The notes: generated from the sequence alone by a model not told the origin. Shown: positions 23,801 through 37,495, numbered from the stretch's first letter. The stretch: 64,000 bases of DNA from Chlorocebus sabaeus (GCF_047675955.1 NW_027327631.1:62001-126000); one strand, 5' to 3'. Numbers and translations are program-made.

Positions 23801-25283
23801 TTCCAGTTTTGAACGGAAGATATTTCCTTTTTCACCATAGCCCTCTATGGGATTCCAAATATCCCTTTGCCAATTCCACAAGAACAGCCTTAGCGAAAGG
23901 TTTCTTGAAGGGAAAGATGTAACTCTGTGAGATGAATTAACAGAACACAGAGCAGTTTCTCAGAAAGCTTCTTTCCAGTTTTGAACGGAAGATATTTCCT
24001 TTTCCACCATAGCCCTCTATGGGCTTCCAAATATCCCTTTGCCAATTCCACAAGAACAGCCTTAGCGAAAGGATTCTTGAAGGGAAAGATGTAACTCTGT
24101 GAGATGAATGAACAGAACACAGAGCAGTTTCTCAGAAAGCTTCTTTCCAGTTTTGAACGGAAGATATTTCCTTTTTCACCGTAGCCCTCTATGGGCTTCC
24201 AAATATCCCTTTGCCAATTCCACAAGAACAGCCTTAGCGAAAGGATTCTTGAAGGGAAAGATGTAACTCTGTGAGATGAATTAACAGAACACAGAGCAGT
24301 TTCTCAGAAAGCTTCTTTCCAGTTTTGAACGGAAGATATTTCCTTTTTCACCATAGCCCTCTATGGGCTTCCAAATATCCCTTTGCCAATTCCACAAGAA
24401 CAGCCTTAGCGAAAGGCTTCTTGAAGGGAAAGATGTAACTCTGTGAGATGAATTAACAGAACACAGAGCAGTTTCTCAGAAAGCTTCTTTCCAGTTTTGA
24501 ACGGAAGATATTTTCTCTTTCACCATAGCCCTCTATGGGCTTCCAAATATCCCTTTGCCAATTCCACAAGAACAGCCTTAGCGAAAGGCTTCTTGAAGGG
24601 AAAGATGTAGCTCTGTGAGATGAATTAACAGCATACAGAGCAGTTTCTCAGAAAGCTTCTTTAAAGTTTTGAACGGAAGATATTTCCTTTTTCACCATAG
24701 CCCTCTATGGGCTTCCAAATATCCCTTTGCCAATTCCACAAGAACAGCCTTAGCGAAAGGCTTCTTGAAGGGAAAGATGTAACTCTGTGAGATGAATTAA
24801 CAGAACACAGAGCAGTTTCACAGAAAGCTTCTTTCCAGTTTTGAAAGGAAGATATTTCCTTTTTCACCATAGCCCTCTATGGGCTTCCAAATATCCCTTT
24901 GCCAATTCCACAAGAACAGCCTTAGCGAAAGGCTTCTTGAAGGGAAAGATGTAACTCTGTGAGATGAATTAACAGAACACAGAGCAGTTTCTCAGAAAGC
25001 TTCTTTCCAGTTTTGAACGGAAGATATTTCCTTTTTCACCATAGCCCTCTATGGGCTTCCAAATATCCCTTTGCCAATTCCACAAGAACAGCCTTAGCGA
25101 AAGGCTTCTTGAAGGGAAAGATGTAACTCTGTGAGATGAATGAACAGAACACAGAGCAGTTTCTCAGAAAGCTTCTTTCCAGTTTTGAACGGAAGATATT
25201 TCCTTTTTCACCATAGCCCTCTATGGGCTTCCAAATATCCCTTTGCCAATTCCACAAGAACAGCCTTAGCGAAAGGCTTCTTG
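20812..25283 (-). repeat. HOR unit A3, 26 monomers
   Basis: It is in register with A2 at a distance of 27 monomers from its start to at least the G-type monomer at 25112-25283. XY pairs lie at 21500, 22532 and 24424. Private changes include 'ctctaaggg' near 21955, 'gggtttcc' near 22303, a G31 X monomer near 22561 and 'gaaagg' near 24845. After 25283 the marker order no longer matches the A series, so the unit ends or is truncated here. Confidence 0.8.
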
Positions 25284-27863
25284 AAGGGAAAGATGTAACT
25301 CTGTGAGATGAATTAACAGAACACAGAGCAGTTTCTCAGAAAGCTACTTTCCAGTTTTGAACGGAAGATATTTCATTTTTCACCATAGCCCTCTATGGGC
25401 TTCCAAATATCCCTTTGCCAATTCCACAAGAACAGCCTTAGCGAAAGGCTTCTTGAAGGGAAAGATGTATCTCTGTGAGATGAATTAACAGAACACAGAG
25501 CAGTTTCTCAGAAAGCTTCTTTCCAGTTTTGAACGGAAGATATTTCCTTTTTCACCATAGCCCTCTATGGGCTTCCAAATATCCCTTTGCCAATTCCACA
25601 AGAACAGCCTTCGCGAAAGGCTTCTTGAAGGGAAAGATGTAGCTCTGTGAGATGAATTAACAGCACACAGAGCAGTTTCTCAGAAAGCTTCTTTAAAGTT
25701 TTGAACGGAAGATATTTCCTTTTTCACCATAGCCCTCTATGGGCTTCCAAATATCCCTTTGCCAATTCCACAAGAACAGCCTTAGCGAAAGGCTTCTTGA
25801 AGGGAAAGATGTAACTCTGTGAGATGAATGAACAGAACACAGAGCTGTTTCTCAGAAAGCTTCTTTCCAGTTTTGAACGGAAGATATTTCCTTTTTCACC
25901 ATAGCCCTCTATGGGCTTCCAAATATCCCTTTGCCAATTCCACAAGAACAGCCTTAGCGAAAGGCTTCTTGAAGGGAAAGATGTAACTCTGTGAGATGAA
26001 TTAACAGAACACAGAGCAGTTTCTCAGAAAGCTTCTTTCCAGTTTTGAAAGGAAGATATTTCCTTTTTCACCATAGCCCTCTATGGGCTTCCAAATATCC
26101 CTTTGCCAATTCCACAAGAACAGCCTTAGCGAAAGGCTTCTTGAAGGGAAAGATGTAACTCTGTGAGATGAATTAACAGAACACAGAGCAGTTTCTCAGA
26201 AAGCTTCTTTCCAGTTTTGAACGGAAGATATTTCCTTTTTCACCATAGCCCTCTATGGGCTTCCAAATATCCCTTTGCCAATTCCACAAGAACAGCCTTA
26301 GCGAAAGGCTTCTTGAAGGGAAAGATGTAACTCTGTGAGATGAATGAACAGAACACAGAGCAGTTTCTCAGAAAGCTTCTTTCCAGTTTTGAACGGAAGA
26401 TATTTCCTTTTTCACCATAGCCCTCTATGGGCTTCCAAATATCCCTTTGCCAATTCCACAAGAACAGCATTAGCGAAAGGCTTCTTGAAGGGAAAGATGT
26501 AACTCTGTGAGATGAATGAACAGAACACAGAGCAGTTTCTCAGAAAGCTTCTTTCCAGTTTTGAACGGAAGATATTTCCTTTTTCACCATAGCCCTCTAT
26601 GGGCTTCCAAATATGCCTTTGCCAATTCCACAAGAACAGCCTTAGCGAAAGGCTTCTTGAAGGGAAAGATGTAACTCTGTGAGATGAATGAACAGAACAC
26701 AGAGCAGTTTCTCAGAAAGCTTCTTTCCAGTTTTGAACGGAAGATATTTCCTTTTTCACCATAGCCCTCTATGGGCTTCCAAATATCCCTTTGCCAATTC
26801 CACAAGAACAGCCTTAGCGAAAGGCTTCTTGAAGGGAAAGATGTAACTCTGTGAGATGAATGAACAGAACACAGAGCAGTTTCTCAGAAAGCTTCTTTCC
26901 AGTTTTGAACGGAAGATATTTCCTTTTTCACCATAGCCCTCTATGGGCTTCCAAATATCCCTTTGCCAATTCCACAAGAACAGCCTTAGCGAAAGGTTTC
27001 TTGAAGGGAAAGATGTAACTCTGTGAGATGAATTAACAGAACACAGAGCAGTTTCTCAGAAAGCTTCTTTCCAGTTTTGAACGGAAGATATTTCCTTTTC
27101 CACCATAGCCCTCTATGGGCTTCCAAATATCCCTTTGCCAATTCCACAAGAACAGCCTTAGCGAAAGGCTTCTTGAAGGGAAAGATGTAACTCTGTGAGA
27201 TGAATGAACAGAACACAGAGCAGTTTCTCAGAAAGCTTCTTTCCAGTTTTGAACGGAAGATATTTCCTTTTTCACCATAGCCCTCTATGGGCTTCCAAAT
27301 ATCCCTTTGCCAATTCCACAAGAACAGCCTTAGCGAAAGGCTTCTTGAAGGGAAAGATGTAACTCTCTGAGATGAATGAACAGAACACAGAGCAGTTTCT
27401 CAGAAAGCTTCTTTCCAGTTTTGAAGGGAAGATATTTCCTTTTTCACCATAGCCCTCTATGGGCTTCCAAATATCCCTTTGCCAATTCCACAAGAACAGC
27501 CTTAGCGAAAGGCTTCTTGAAGGGAAAGATGTAACTCTGTGAGATGAATGAACAGAACACAGAGCAGTTTCTCAGAAAGCTTCTTTCCAGTTTTGAACGG
27601 AAGATATTTCCTTTTACACCATAGCCCTCTATGGGCTTCCAAATATCCCTTTGCCAATTCCACAAGAACAGCCTTAGCGAAAGGCTTCTTGAAGGGAAAG
27701 ATGTAACTCTGTGAGATGAATGAACAGAACACAGAGCAGTTTCTCAGAAAGCTTCTTTCCAGTTTTGAACGGAAGATATTTCCTTTTTCACCATAGCCCT
27801 CTATGGGCTTCCAAATATCCCTTTGCCAATTCCACAAGAACAGCCTTAGCGAAAGGCTTCTTG
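25284..27863 (-). repeat. Domain 4: transition zone, monomers 148-162
   Basis: These fifteen monomers match neither the A nor the B series in order. The left end carries scattered private changes: 'agctacttt' near 25342, 'ttcattttt' near 25373 and 'gtatctctg' near 25468. An orphan Y follows at 25628-25799. From 26316 nearly all monomers are G31 type: four in a row, then one T-type with 'ttttccacc' at 27004-27175, then G-type again until 28207. This looks like locally homogenised sequence between two HOR domains. Confidence 0.7.
25628..25799 (-). repeat. Orphan Y monomer at the domain A/B transition
   Basis: It has the full Y signature without an upstream X. The monomer just before it is NruI-type (C157 near 25612) with a normal pJalpha box. 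Its position next to the end of A3 suggests a breakpoint inside an XY pair. Confidence 0.7.
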
Positions 27864-30800
27864 AAGGGAAAGATGTAACTCTGTGAGATGAATGAACAGA
27901 ACACAGAGCAGTTTCTCAGAAAGCTTCTTTCCAGTTTTGAACGGAAGATATTTCCTTTTTCACCATAGCCCTCTATGGGCTTCCAAATATCCCTTTGCCA
28001 ATTCCACAAGAACAGCCTTAGCGAAAGGCTTCTTGAAGGGAAAGATGTAACTCTGTGAGATGAATGAACAGAACACAGAGCAGTTTCTCAGAAAGCTTCT
28101 TTCCAGTTTTGAACGGAAGATATTTCCTTTTTCACCATAGCCCTCTATGGGCTTCCAAATATCCCTTTGCCAATTCCACAAGAACAGCCTTCGCGAAAGG
28201 CTTCTTGAAGGGAAAGATGTAACTCTGTGAGATGAATTAACAGAACACAGAGCAGTTTCTCAGAAAGCTTCTTTCCAGTTTTGAACGGAAGATATTTCCT
28301 TTTTCACCATAGCCCTCTATGGGCTTCCAAATATCCCTTTGCCAATTCCACAAGAACAGCCTTAGCGAAAGGCTTCTTGAAGGGAAAGATGTAACTCTGT
28401 GAGATGAATTAACAGAACACACAGCAGTTTCTCAGAAAGCTTCTTTCCAGTTTTGAACGGAAGATATTTCCTTTTTCACCTTAGCCCTCTATGGGCTTCC
28501 AAATATCCCTTTGCCAATTCCACAAGAACAGCCTTAGCGAAAGGCTTCTTGAAGGGAAAGATGTAACTCTGTGAGATGAATTAACAGAACACAGAGCAGT
28601 TTCTCAGAAAGCTTCTTTCCAGTTTTGAACGGAAGATATTTTCTCTTTCACCATAGCCCTCTATGGGCTTCCAAATATCCCTTTGCCAATTCCACAAGAA
28701 CAGCCTTAGCGAAAGGCTTCTTGAAGGGAAAGATGTAGCTCTGTGAGATGAATTAACAGCACACAGAGCAGTTTCTCAGAAAGCTTCTTTAAAGTTTTGA
28801 ACGGAAGATATTTCCTTTTTCACCATAGCCCTCTATGGGCTTCCAAATATCCCTTTGCCAATTCCACAAGAACAGCCTTAGCGAAAGGCTTTTTGAAGGG
28901 AAAGATGTAACTCTGTGAGATGAATTAACAGAACACAGAGCAGTTTCTCAGAAAGCTTCTTTCCAGTTTTGAACGGAAGATATTTCCTTTTTCACCATAG
29001 CCCTCTATGGGCTTCCAAATATCCCTTTGCCAATTCCACAAGAACAGCCTTAGCGAAAGGCTTCTTGAAGGGAAAGAAGTAACTCTGTGAGATGAATTAA
29101 CAGAACACAGAGCAGTTTCTCAGAAAGCTTCTTTCCAGTTTTGAACGGAAGATATTTCCTTTTTCACCATAGCCCTCTATGGGCTTCCAAATATCCCTTT
29201 GCCAATTCCACAAGAACAGCCTTAGCTAAAGGCTTCTTGAAGGGAAAGATGTAACTCTGTGAGATGAATTAACAGAACACAGAGCAGTTTCTCAGAAAGC
29301 TTCTTTCCAGTTTTGAACGGAAGATATTTCCTTTTTCACCATAGCCCTCTATGGGCTTCCAAATATCCCTTTGCCAATTCCACAAGAACAGCCTTAGCGA
29401 AAGGTTTCTTGAAGGGAAAGATGTAACTCTGTGAGATGAATTAACAGAACACAGAGCAGTTTCTCAGAAAGCTTCTTTCCAGTTTTGAACGGAAGATATT
29501 TCAATTTCCACGATAGCCCTCTATGGGCTTCCAAATATCCCTTTGCCAATTCCACAAGAACAGCCTTAGCGAAAGGATTCTTGAAGGGAAAGATGTAACT
29601 CTGTGAGATGAATGAACAGAACACAGAGCAGTTTCTCAGAAAGCTTCTTTCCAGTTTTAAACGGAAGATATTTCCTTTTTCACCATAGCCCTCTATGGGC
29701 TTCCAAATATCCCTTTGCCAATTCCACAAGAACAGTCTTAGCGAAAGGCTTCTTGAAGGGAAAGATGTAACTCTGTGAGATGAATTAACAGAACACAGAG
29801 CAGTTTCTCAGAAAGCTTCTTTCCAGTTTTGAACGGAAGATATTTCCTTTTTCACCATAGCCCTCTATGGGCTTCCAAATATCCCTTTGCCAATTCCACA
29901 AGAACAGCCTTAGCGAAAGGCTTCTTGAAGGGAAAGATGTAACTCTTTGAGATGAATTAACAGCACATGGAGCAGTTTCTCAGAAAGCTTCTTTCCAGTT
30001 TTGAACGGAAGATATTTCCTTTTCCACCATAGCCCTCTATGGGCTTCCAAATATCCCTTTGCCAATTCCACAAGAACAGCCTTAGCGAAAGGATTCTTGA
30101 AGGGAAAGATGTAACTCTGTGAGATGAATGAACAGAACACAGAGCAGTTTCTCAGAAAGCTTCTTTCCAGTTTTGAACGGAAGATATTTTCTTTTTCACC
30201 ATAGCCCTCTATGGGCTTCCAAATATCCCTTTGCCAATTCCACAAGAACAGCCTTAGCGAAAGGCTTCTTGAAGGGAAAGATGTAACTCTGTGAGATGAA
30301 TGAACGGAACACAGAGCAGTTTCTCAGAAAGCTTCTTTCCAGTTTTGAACGGAAGATATTTCCTTTTTCACCATAGCCCTCTATGGGCTTCCAAATATCC
30401 CTTTGCCAATTCCACAAGAACAGCCTTCGCGAAAGGCTTCTTGAAGGGAAAGATGTAACTCTGTGAGATGAATGAACAGAACACAGAGCAGTTTCTCAGA
30501 AAGCTTCTTTCCAGTTTTGAACGGAAGATATTTCCTTTTTCACCATAGCCCTCTATGGGCTTCCAAATATCCCTTTGCCAATTCCACAAGAACAGCCTTA
30601 GCGAAAGGCTTCTTGAAGGGAAAGATGTAACTCTGTGAGATGAATTAACAGAACACAGAGCAGTTTCTCAGAAAGCTTCTTTCCAGTTTTGAACGGAAGA
30701 TATTTCCTTTTTCACCATAGCCCTCTATGGGCTTCCAAATATCCCTTTGCCAATTCCACAAGAACAGCCTTAGCGAAAGGCTTCTTGAAGGGAAAGATGT

Positions 30801-32679
30801 AACTCTGTGAGATGAATGAACAGAACACAGAGCAGTTTCTCAGAAAGGTTCTTTCCAGTTTTGAACGGAAGATATTTCCTTTTTCACCATAGCCCTCTAT
30901 GGGCTTCCAAATATCCCTTTGCCAATTCCACAAGAACAGCCTTAGCGAAAGGCTTCTTGAAGGGAAAGATGTAACTCGGTGAGATGAATTAAGAGGACAC
31001 AGAGCAGTTTCTCAGAAAGCTTCTTTCCAGTTTTGAACGGAAGATATTTCCTTTTTCACCATAGCCCTCTATGGGCTTCCAAATATCCCTTTTCCAATTC
31101 CAGAAGAACAGCCTTAGCGAAAGGCTTCTTGAAGGGAAAGATGTAACTCTGTGAGATGAATGAACAGAACACAGAGCAGTTTCTCAGAAAGCTTCTTTCC
31201 AGTTTTGAACGGAAGATATTTCCTTTTTCACCATAGCCCTCTATGGGCTTCCAAATATCCCTTTGCCAATTCCACAAGAACAGCCTTAGCGAAAGGCTTC
31301 TTGAAGGGAAAGATGTAACTCTGTGAGATGAATGAACAGAACACAGAGCAGTTTCTCAGAAAGCTTCTTTCCAGTTTTGAACGGAAGATATTTCCTTTTT
31401 CACCATAGCCCTCTATGGGCTTCCAAATATCCCTTTGCCTATTCCACAAGAACAGCCTTAGCGAAAGGCTTCTTGAAGGGAAAGATGTAACTCTGTGAGA
31501 TGAATGAACAGAACACAGAGCAGTTTCTCAGAAAGCTTCTTTCCAGTTTTGAACGGAAGATATTTACTTTTTCACCATAGCCCTCTATGGGCTTCCAAAT
31601 ATCCCTTTGCCAATTCCACAAGAACAGCCTTAGCGAAAGGCTTCTTGAAGGGAAAGATTTAACTTGGTGAGATGAATTAACAGAACACAGAGCAGTTTCT
31701 CAGAAAGCTTCTTTCCAGTTTTGAACGGAAGATATTTCCTTTTTCACCATAGCCCTCTATGGGCTTCCAAATATCCCTTTGCCAATTCCACAAGAACAGC
31801 CTTAGCGAAAGGTTTCTTGAAGGGAAAGATGTAACTCTGTGAGATGAATTAACAGAACACAGAGCAGTTTCTCAGAAAGCTTCTTTCCAGTTTTGAACGG
31901 AAGATATTTCAATTTCCACCATAGCCCTCTATGGGCTTCCAAATATCCCTTTGCCAATTCCACAAGAACAGCCTTAGCGAAAGGCTTCTTGAAGGGAAAG
32001 ATGTAACTCGGTGAGATGAATTAAGAGGACACAGAGCAGTTTCTCAGAAAGCTTCTTTCCAGTTTTGAACGGAAGATATTTCCTTTTCCACCATAGCCCT
32101 CTATGGGCTTCCAAATATCCCTTTGCCAATTCCACAAGAACAGCCTTAGCGAAAGGCTTCTTGAAGGGAAAAATGTAACTCTGTGAGATGAATTAACAGA
32201 ACACAGAGCAGTTTCTCAGAAAGCTTCTTTCCAGTTTTGAACGGAAGATATTTCCTTTTTCACCATAGCCCTCTATGGGCTTCCAAATATCCCATTTCCA
32301 ATTCCACAAGAACAGCCTTAGCGAAAGGCTTCTTGAAGGGAAAGATGTAACTCTGTGAGATGAATGAACAGAACACAGAGCAGTTTCTCAGAAAGCTTCT
32401 TTCCAGTTTTGAAGGGAAGATATTTCCTTTTTCACCATAGCCCTCTATGGGCTTCCAAATATCCCTTTGCCAATTCCACAAGAACAGCCTTAGCGAAAGG
32501 CATCTTGAAGTGAAAGATGTAACTCTGTGAGATGAATGAACAGAACACAGAGCAGTTTCTCAGAAAGCTTCTTTCCAGTTTTGAACGGAAGATATTTCCT
32601 TTTTCACCATAGCCCTCTATGGGCTTCCAAATATCCCTTTGCCAATTCCACAAGAACAGCCTTAGCGAAAGGCTTCTTG
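27864..32679 (-). repeat. 28-mer HOR unit B1 (4816 bp)
   Basis: The marker order starts with G31 and C157 monomers, then 'cacacag' with 'caccttag', an XY pair at 28552-28895, 'gcttttt', 'agaagtaac' and 'agctaaagg'. 'caatttccacgatag' (29502) and 'ttttaaacgg' with 'acagtctta' follow. Then come 'ctctttgag' with 'agcacatgg', 'gaacggaac', 'aaaggttc', 'taagaggac', 'tgcctattcc' with C91A, 'gatttaacttgg', and a second caattt monomer (31910). It ends with 'gaaaaatg', 'cccatttcc' and 'catcttgaagtg'. Each marker recurs 4816 bp later in B2. Confidence 0.9.
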
Positions 32680-35600
32680 AAGGGAAAGATGTAACTCTGT
32701 GAGATGAATGAACAGAACACAGAGCAGTTTCTCAGAAAGCTTCTTTCCAGTTTTGAACGGAAGATATTTCCTTTTTCACCATAGCCCTCTATGGGCTTCC
32801 AAATATCCCTTTGCCAATTCCACAAGAACAGCCTTAGCGAAAGGCTTCTTGAAGGGAAAGATGTAACTCTGTGAGATGAATGAACAGAACACAGAGCAGT
32901 TTCTCAGAAAGCTTCTTTCCAGTTTTGAACGGAAGATATTTCCTTTTTCACCATAGCCCTCTATGGGCTTCCAAATATCCCTTTGCCAATTCCACAAGAA
33001 CAGCCTTCGCGAAAGGCTTCTTGAAGGGAAAGATGTAACTCTGTGAGATGAATTAACAGAACACAGAGCAGTTTCTCAGAAAGCTTCTTTCCAGTTTTGA
33101 ACGGAAGATATTTCCTTTTTCACCATAGCCCTCTATGGGCTTCCAAATATCCCTTTGCCAATTCCACAAGAACAGCCTTAGCGAAAGGCTTCTTGAAGGG
33201 AAAGATGTAACTCTGTGAGATGAATTAACAGAACACACAGCAGTTTCTCAGAAAGCTTCTTTCCAGTTTTGAACGGAAGATATTTCCTTTTTCACCTTAG
33301 CCCTCTATGGGCTTCCAAATATCCCTTTGCCAATTCCACAAGAACAGCCTTAGCGAAAGGCTTCTTGAAGGGAAAGATGTAACTCTGTGAGATGAATTAA
33401 CAGAACACAGAGCAGTTTCTCAGAAAGCTTCTTTCCAGTTTTGAACGGAAGATATTTTCTCTTTCACCATAGCCCTCTATGGGCTTCCAAATATCCCTTT
33501 GCCAATTCCACAAGAACAGCCTTAGCGAAAGGCTTCTTGAAGGGAAAGATGTAGCTCTGTGAGATGAATTAACAGCACACAGAGCAGTTTCTCAGAAAGC
33601 TTCTTTAAAGTTTTGAACGGAAGATATTTCCTTTTTCACCATAGCCCTCTATGGGCTTCCAAATATCCCTTTGCCAATTCCACAAGAACAGCCTTAGCGA
33701 AAGGCTTTTTGAAGGGAAAGATGTAACTCTGTGAGATGAATTAACAGAACACAGAGCAGTTTCTCAGAAAGCTTCTTTCCAGTTTTGAACGGAAGATATT
33801 TCCTTTTTCACCATAGCCCTCTATGGGCTTCCAAATATCCCTTTGCCAATTCCACAAGAACAGCCTTAGCGAAAGGCTTCTTGAAGGGAAAGAAGTAACT
33901 CTGTGAGATGAATTAACAGAACACAGAGCAGTTTCTCAGAAAGCTTCTTTCCAGTTTTGAACGGAAGATATTTCCTTTTTCACCATATCCCTCTATGGGC
34001 TTCCAAATATCCCTTTGCCAATTCCACAAGAACAGCCTTAGCTAAAGGCTTCTTGAAGGGAAAGATGTAACTCTGTGAGATGAATTAACAGAACACAGAG
34101 CAGTTTCTCAGAAAGCTTCTTTCCAGTTTTGAACGGAAGATATTTCCTTTTTCACCATAGCCCTCTATGGGCTTCCAAATATCCCTTTGCCAATTCCACA
34201 AGAACAGCCTTAGCGAAAGGTTTCTTGAAGGGAAAGATGTAACTCTGTGAGATGAATTAACAGAACACAGAGCAGTTTCTCAGAAAGCTTCTTTCCAGTT
34301 TTGAACGGAAGATATTTCAATTTCCACGATAGCCCTCTATGGGCTTCCAAATATCCCTTTGCCAATTCCACAAGAACAGCCTTAGCGAAAGGATTCTTGA
34401 AGGGAAAGATGTAACTCTGTGAGATGAATGAACAGAACACAGAGCAGTTTCTCAGAAAGCTTCTTTCCAGTTTTAAACGGAAGATATTTCCTTTTTCACC
34501 ATAGCCCTCTATGGGCTTCCAAATATCCCTTTGCCAATTCCACAAGAACAGTCTTAGCGAAAGGCTTCTTGAAGGGAAAGATGTAACTCTGTGAGATGAA
34601 TTAACAGAACACAGAGCAGTTTCTCAGAAAGCTTCTTTCCAGTTTTGAACGGAAGATATTTCCTTTTTCACCATAGCCCTCTATGGGCTTCCAAATATCC
34701 CTTTGCCAATTCCACAAGAACAGCCTTAGCGAAAGGCTTCTTGAAGGGAAAGATGTAACTCTTTGAGATGAATTAACAGCACATGGAGCAGTTTCTCAGA
34801 AAGCTTCTTTCCAGTTTTGAACGGAAGATATTTCCTTTTCCACCATAGCCCTCTATGGGCTTCCAAATATCCCTTTGCCAATTCCACAAGAACAGCCTTA
34901 GCGAAAGGATTCTTGAAGGGAAAGATGTAACTCTGTGAGATGAATGAACAGAACACAGAGCAGTTTCTCAGAAAGCTTCTTTCCAGTTTTGAACGGAAGA
35001 TATTTTCTTTTTCACCATAGCCCTCTATGGGCTTCCAAATATCCCTTTGCCAATTCCACAAGAACAGCCTTAGCGAAAGGCTTCTTGAAGGGAAAGATGT
35101 AACTCTGTGAGATGAATGAACGGAACACAGAGCAGTTTCTCAGAAAGCTTCTTTCCAGTTTTGAACGGAAGATATTTCCTTTTTCACCATAGCCCTCTAT
35201 GGGCTTCCAAATATCCCTTTGCCAATTCCACAAGAACAGCCTTCGCGAAAGGCTTCTTGAAGGGAAAGATGTAACTCTGTGAGATGAATGAACAGAACAC
35301 AGAGCAGTTTCTCAGAAAGCTTCTTTCCAGTTTTGAACGGAAGATATTTCCTTTTTCACCATAGCCCTCTATGGGCTTCCAAATATCCCTTTGCCAATTC
35401 CACAAGAACAGCCTTAGCGAAAGGCTTCTTGAAGGGAAAGATGTAACTCTGTGAGATGAATTAACAGAACACAGAGCAGTTTCTCAGAAAGCTTCTTTCC
35501 AGTTTTGAACGGAAGATATTTCCTTTTTCACCATAGCCCTCTATGGGCTTCCAAATATCCCTTTGCCAATTCCACAAGAACAGCCTTAGCGAAAGGCTTC

Positions 35601-37495
35601 TTGAAGGGAAAGATGTAACTCTGTGAGATGAATGAACAGAACACAGAGCAGTTTCTCAGAAAGGTTCTTTCCAGTTTTGAACGGAAGATATTTCCTTTTT
35701 CACCATAGCCCTCTATGGGCTTCCAAATATCCCTTTGCCAATTCCACAAGAACAGCCTTAGCGAAAGGCTTCTTGAAGGGAAAGATGTAACTCGGTGAGA
35801 TGAATTAAGAGGACACAGAGCAGTTTCTCAGAAAGCTTCTTTCCAGTTTTGAACGGAAGATATTTCCTTTTTCACCATAGCCCTCTATGGGCTTCCAAAT
35901 ATCCCTTTTCCAATTCCAGAAGAACAGCCTTAGCGAAAGGCTTCTTGAAGGGAAAGATGTAACTCTGTGAGATGAATGAACAGAACACAGAGCAGTTTCT
36001 CAGAAAGCTTCTTTCCAGTTTTGAACGGAAGATATTTCCTTTTTCACCATAGCCCTCTATGGGCTTCCAAATATCCCTTTGCCAATTCCACAAGAACAGC
36101 CTTAGCGAAAGGCTTCTTGAAGGGAAAGATGTAACTCTGTGAGATGAATGAACAGAACACAGAGCAGTTTCTCAGAAAGCTTCTTTCCAGTTTTGAACGG
36201 AAGATATTTCCTTTTTCACCATAGCCCTCTATGGGCTTCCAAATATCCCTTTGCCTATTCCACAAGAACAGCCTTAGCGAAAGGCTTCTTGAAGGGAAAG
36301 ATGTAACTCTGTGAGATGAATGAACAGAACACAGAGCAGTTTCTCAGAAAGCTTCTTTCCAGTTTTGAACGGAAGATATTTACTTTTTCACCATAGCCCT
36401 CTATGGGCTTCCAAATATCCCTTTGCCAATTCCACAAGAACAGCCTTAGCGAAAGGCTTCTTGAAGGGAAAGATTTAACTTGGTGAGATGAATTAACAGA
36501 ACACAGAGCAGTTTCTCAGAAAGCTTCTTTCCAGTTTTGAACGGAAGATATTTCCTTTTTCACCATAGCCCTCTATGGGCTTCCAAATATCCCTTTGCCA
36601 ATTCCACAAGAACAGCCTTAGCGAAAGGTTTCTTGAAGGGAAAGATGTAACTCTGTGAGATGAATTAACAGAACACAGAGCAGTTTCTCAGAAAGCTTCT
36701 TTCCAGTTTTGAACGGAAGATATTTCAATTTCCACCATAGCCCTCTATGGGCTTCCAAATATCCCTTTGCCAATTCCACAAGAACAGCCTTAGCGAAAGG
36801 CTTCTTGAAGGGAAAGATGTAACTCGGTGAGATGAATTAAGAGGACACATAGCAGTTTCTCAGAAAGCTTCTTTCCAGTTTTGAACGGAAGATATTTCCT
36901 TTTCCACCATAGCCCTCTATGGGCTTCCAAATATCCCTTTGCCAATTCCACAAGAACAGCCTTAGCGAAAGGCTTCTTGAAGGGAAAAATGTAACTCTGT
37001 GAGATGAATTAACAGAACACAGAGCAGTTTCTCAGAAAGCTTCTTTCCAGTTTTGAACGGAAGATATTTCCTTTTTCACCATAGCCCTCTATGGGCTTCC
37101 AAATATCCCATTTCCAATTCCACAAGAACAGCCTTAGCGAAAGGCTTCTTGAAGGGAAAGATGTAACTCTGTGAGATGAATGAACAGAACACAGAGCAGT
37201 TTCTCAGAAAGCTTCTTTCCAGTTTTGAACGGAAGATATTTCCTTTTTCACCATAGCCCTCTATGGGCTTCCAAATATCCCTTTGCCAATTCCACAAGAA
37301 CAGCCTTAGCGAAAGGCATCTTGAAGTGAAAGATGTAACTCTGTGAGATGAATGAACAGAACACAGAGCAGTTTCTCAGAAAGCTTCTTTCCAGTTTTGA
37401 ACGGAAGATATTTCCTTTTTCACCATAGCCCTCTATGGGCTTCCAAATATCCCTTTGCCAATTCCACAAGAACAGCCTTAGCGAAAGGCTTCTTG
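32680..37495 (-). repeat. 28-mer HOR unit B2 (4816 bp)
   Basis: This is an almost exact copy of B1. In the B1-B2 comparison I saw G-to-T at 33988 ('catatccc') and G-to-T near 36850 ('cacatagcag'). The C79G seen in B1 near 32414 is absent. That means over 99.9% identity if few others were missed. It holds the last XY pair of the window at 33368-33711. A recent tandem duplication fits, as does a repeat-copy error in assembly. Confidence 0.88.

Larger units (their letters stand above)
1..33711 (-). repeat. XY dimer family (20 XY pairs plus 2 orphan Y monomers)
   Basis: X monomers carry C91T and T94C, which break the pJalpha box. Y monomers follow directly and carry three linked changes: A15G ('gtagctc'), A37C ('cagcaca') and CC68-69AA ('ctttaaag'). 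Pairs start at 1, 3957, 5333, 5677, 7053, 8429, 9805, 10149, 11524, 12556, 14448, 15480, 16856, 17888, 19780, 21500, 22532, 24424, 28552 and 33368; each is 344 bp. Orphan Y monomers lie at 15308-15479 and 25628-25799. I found no member after 33711. The constant pairing shows the dimer moves and duplicates as a unit. Confidence 0.85.
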
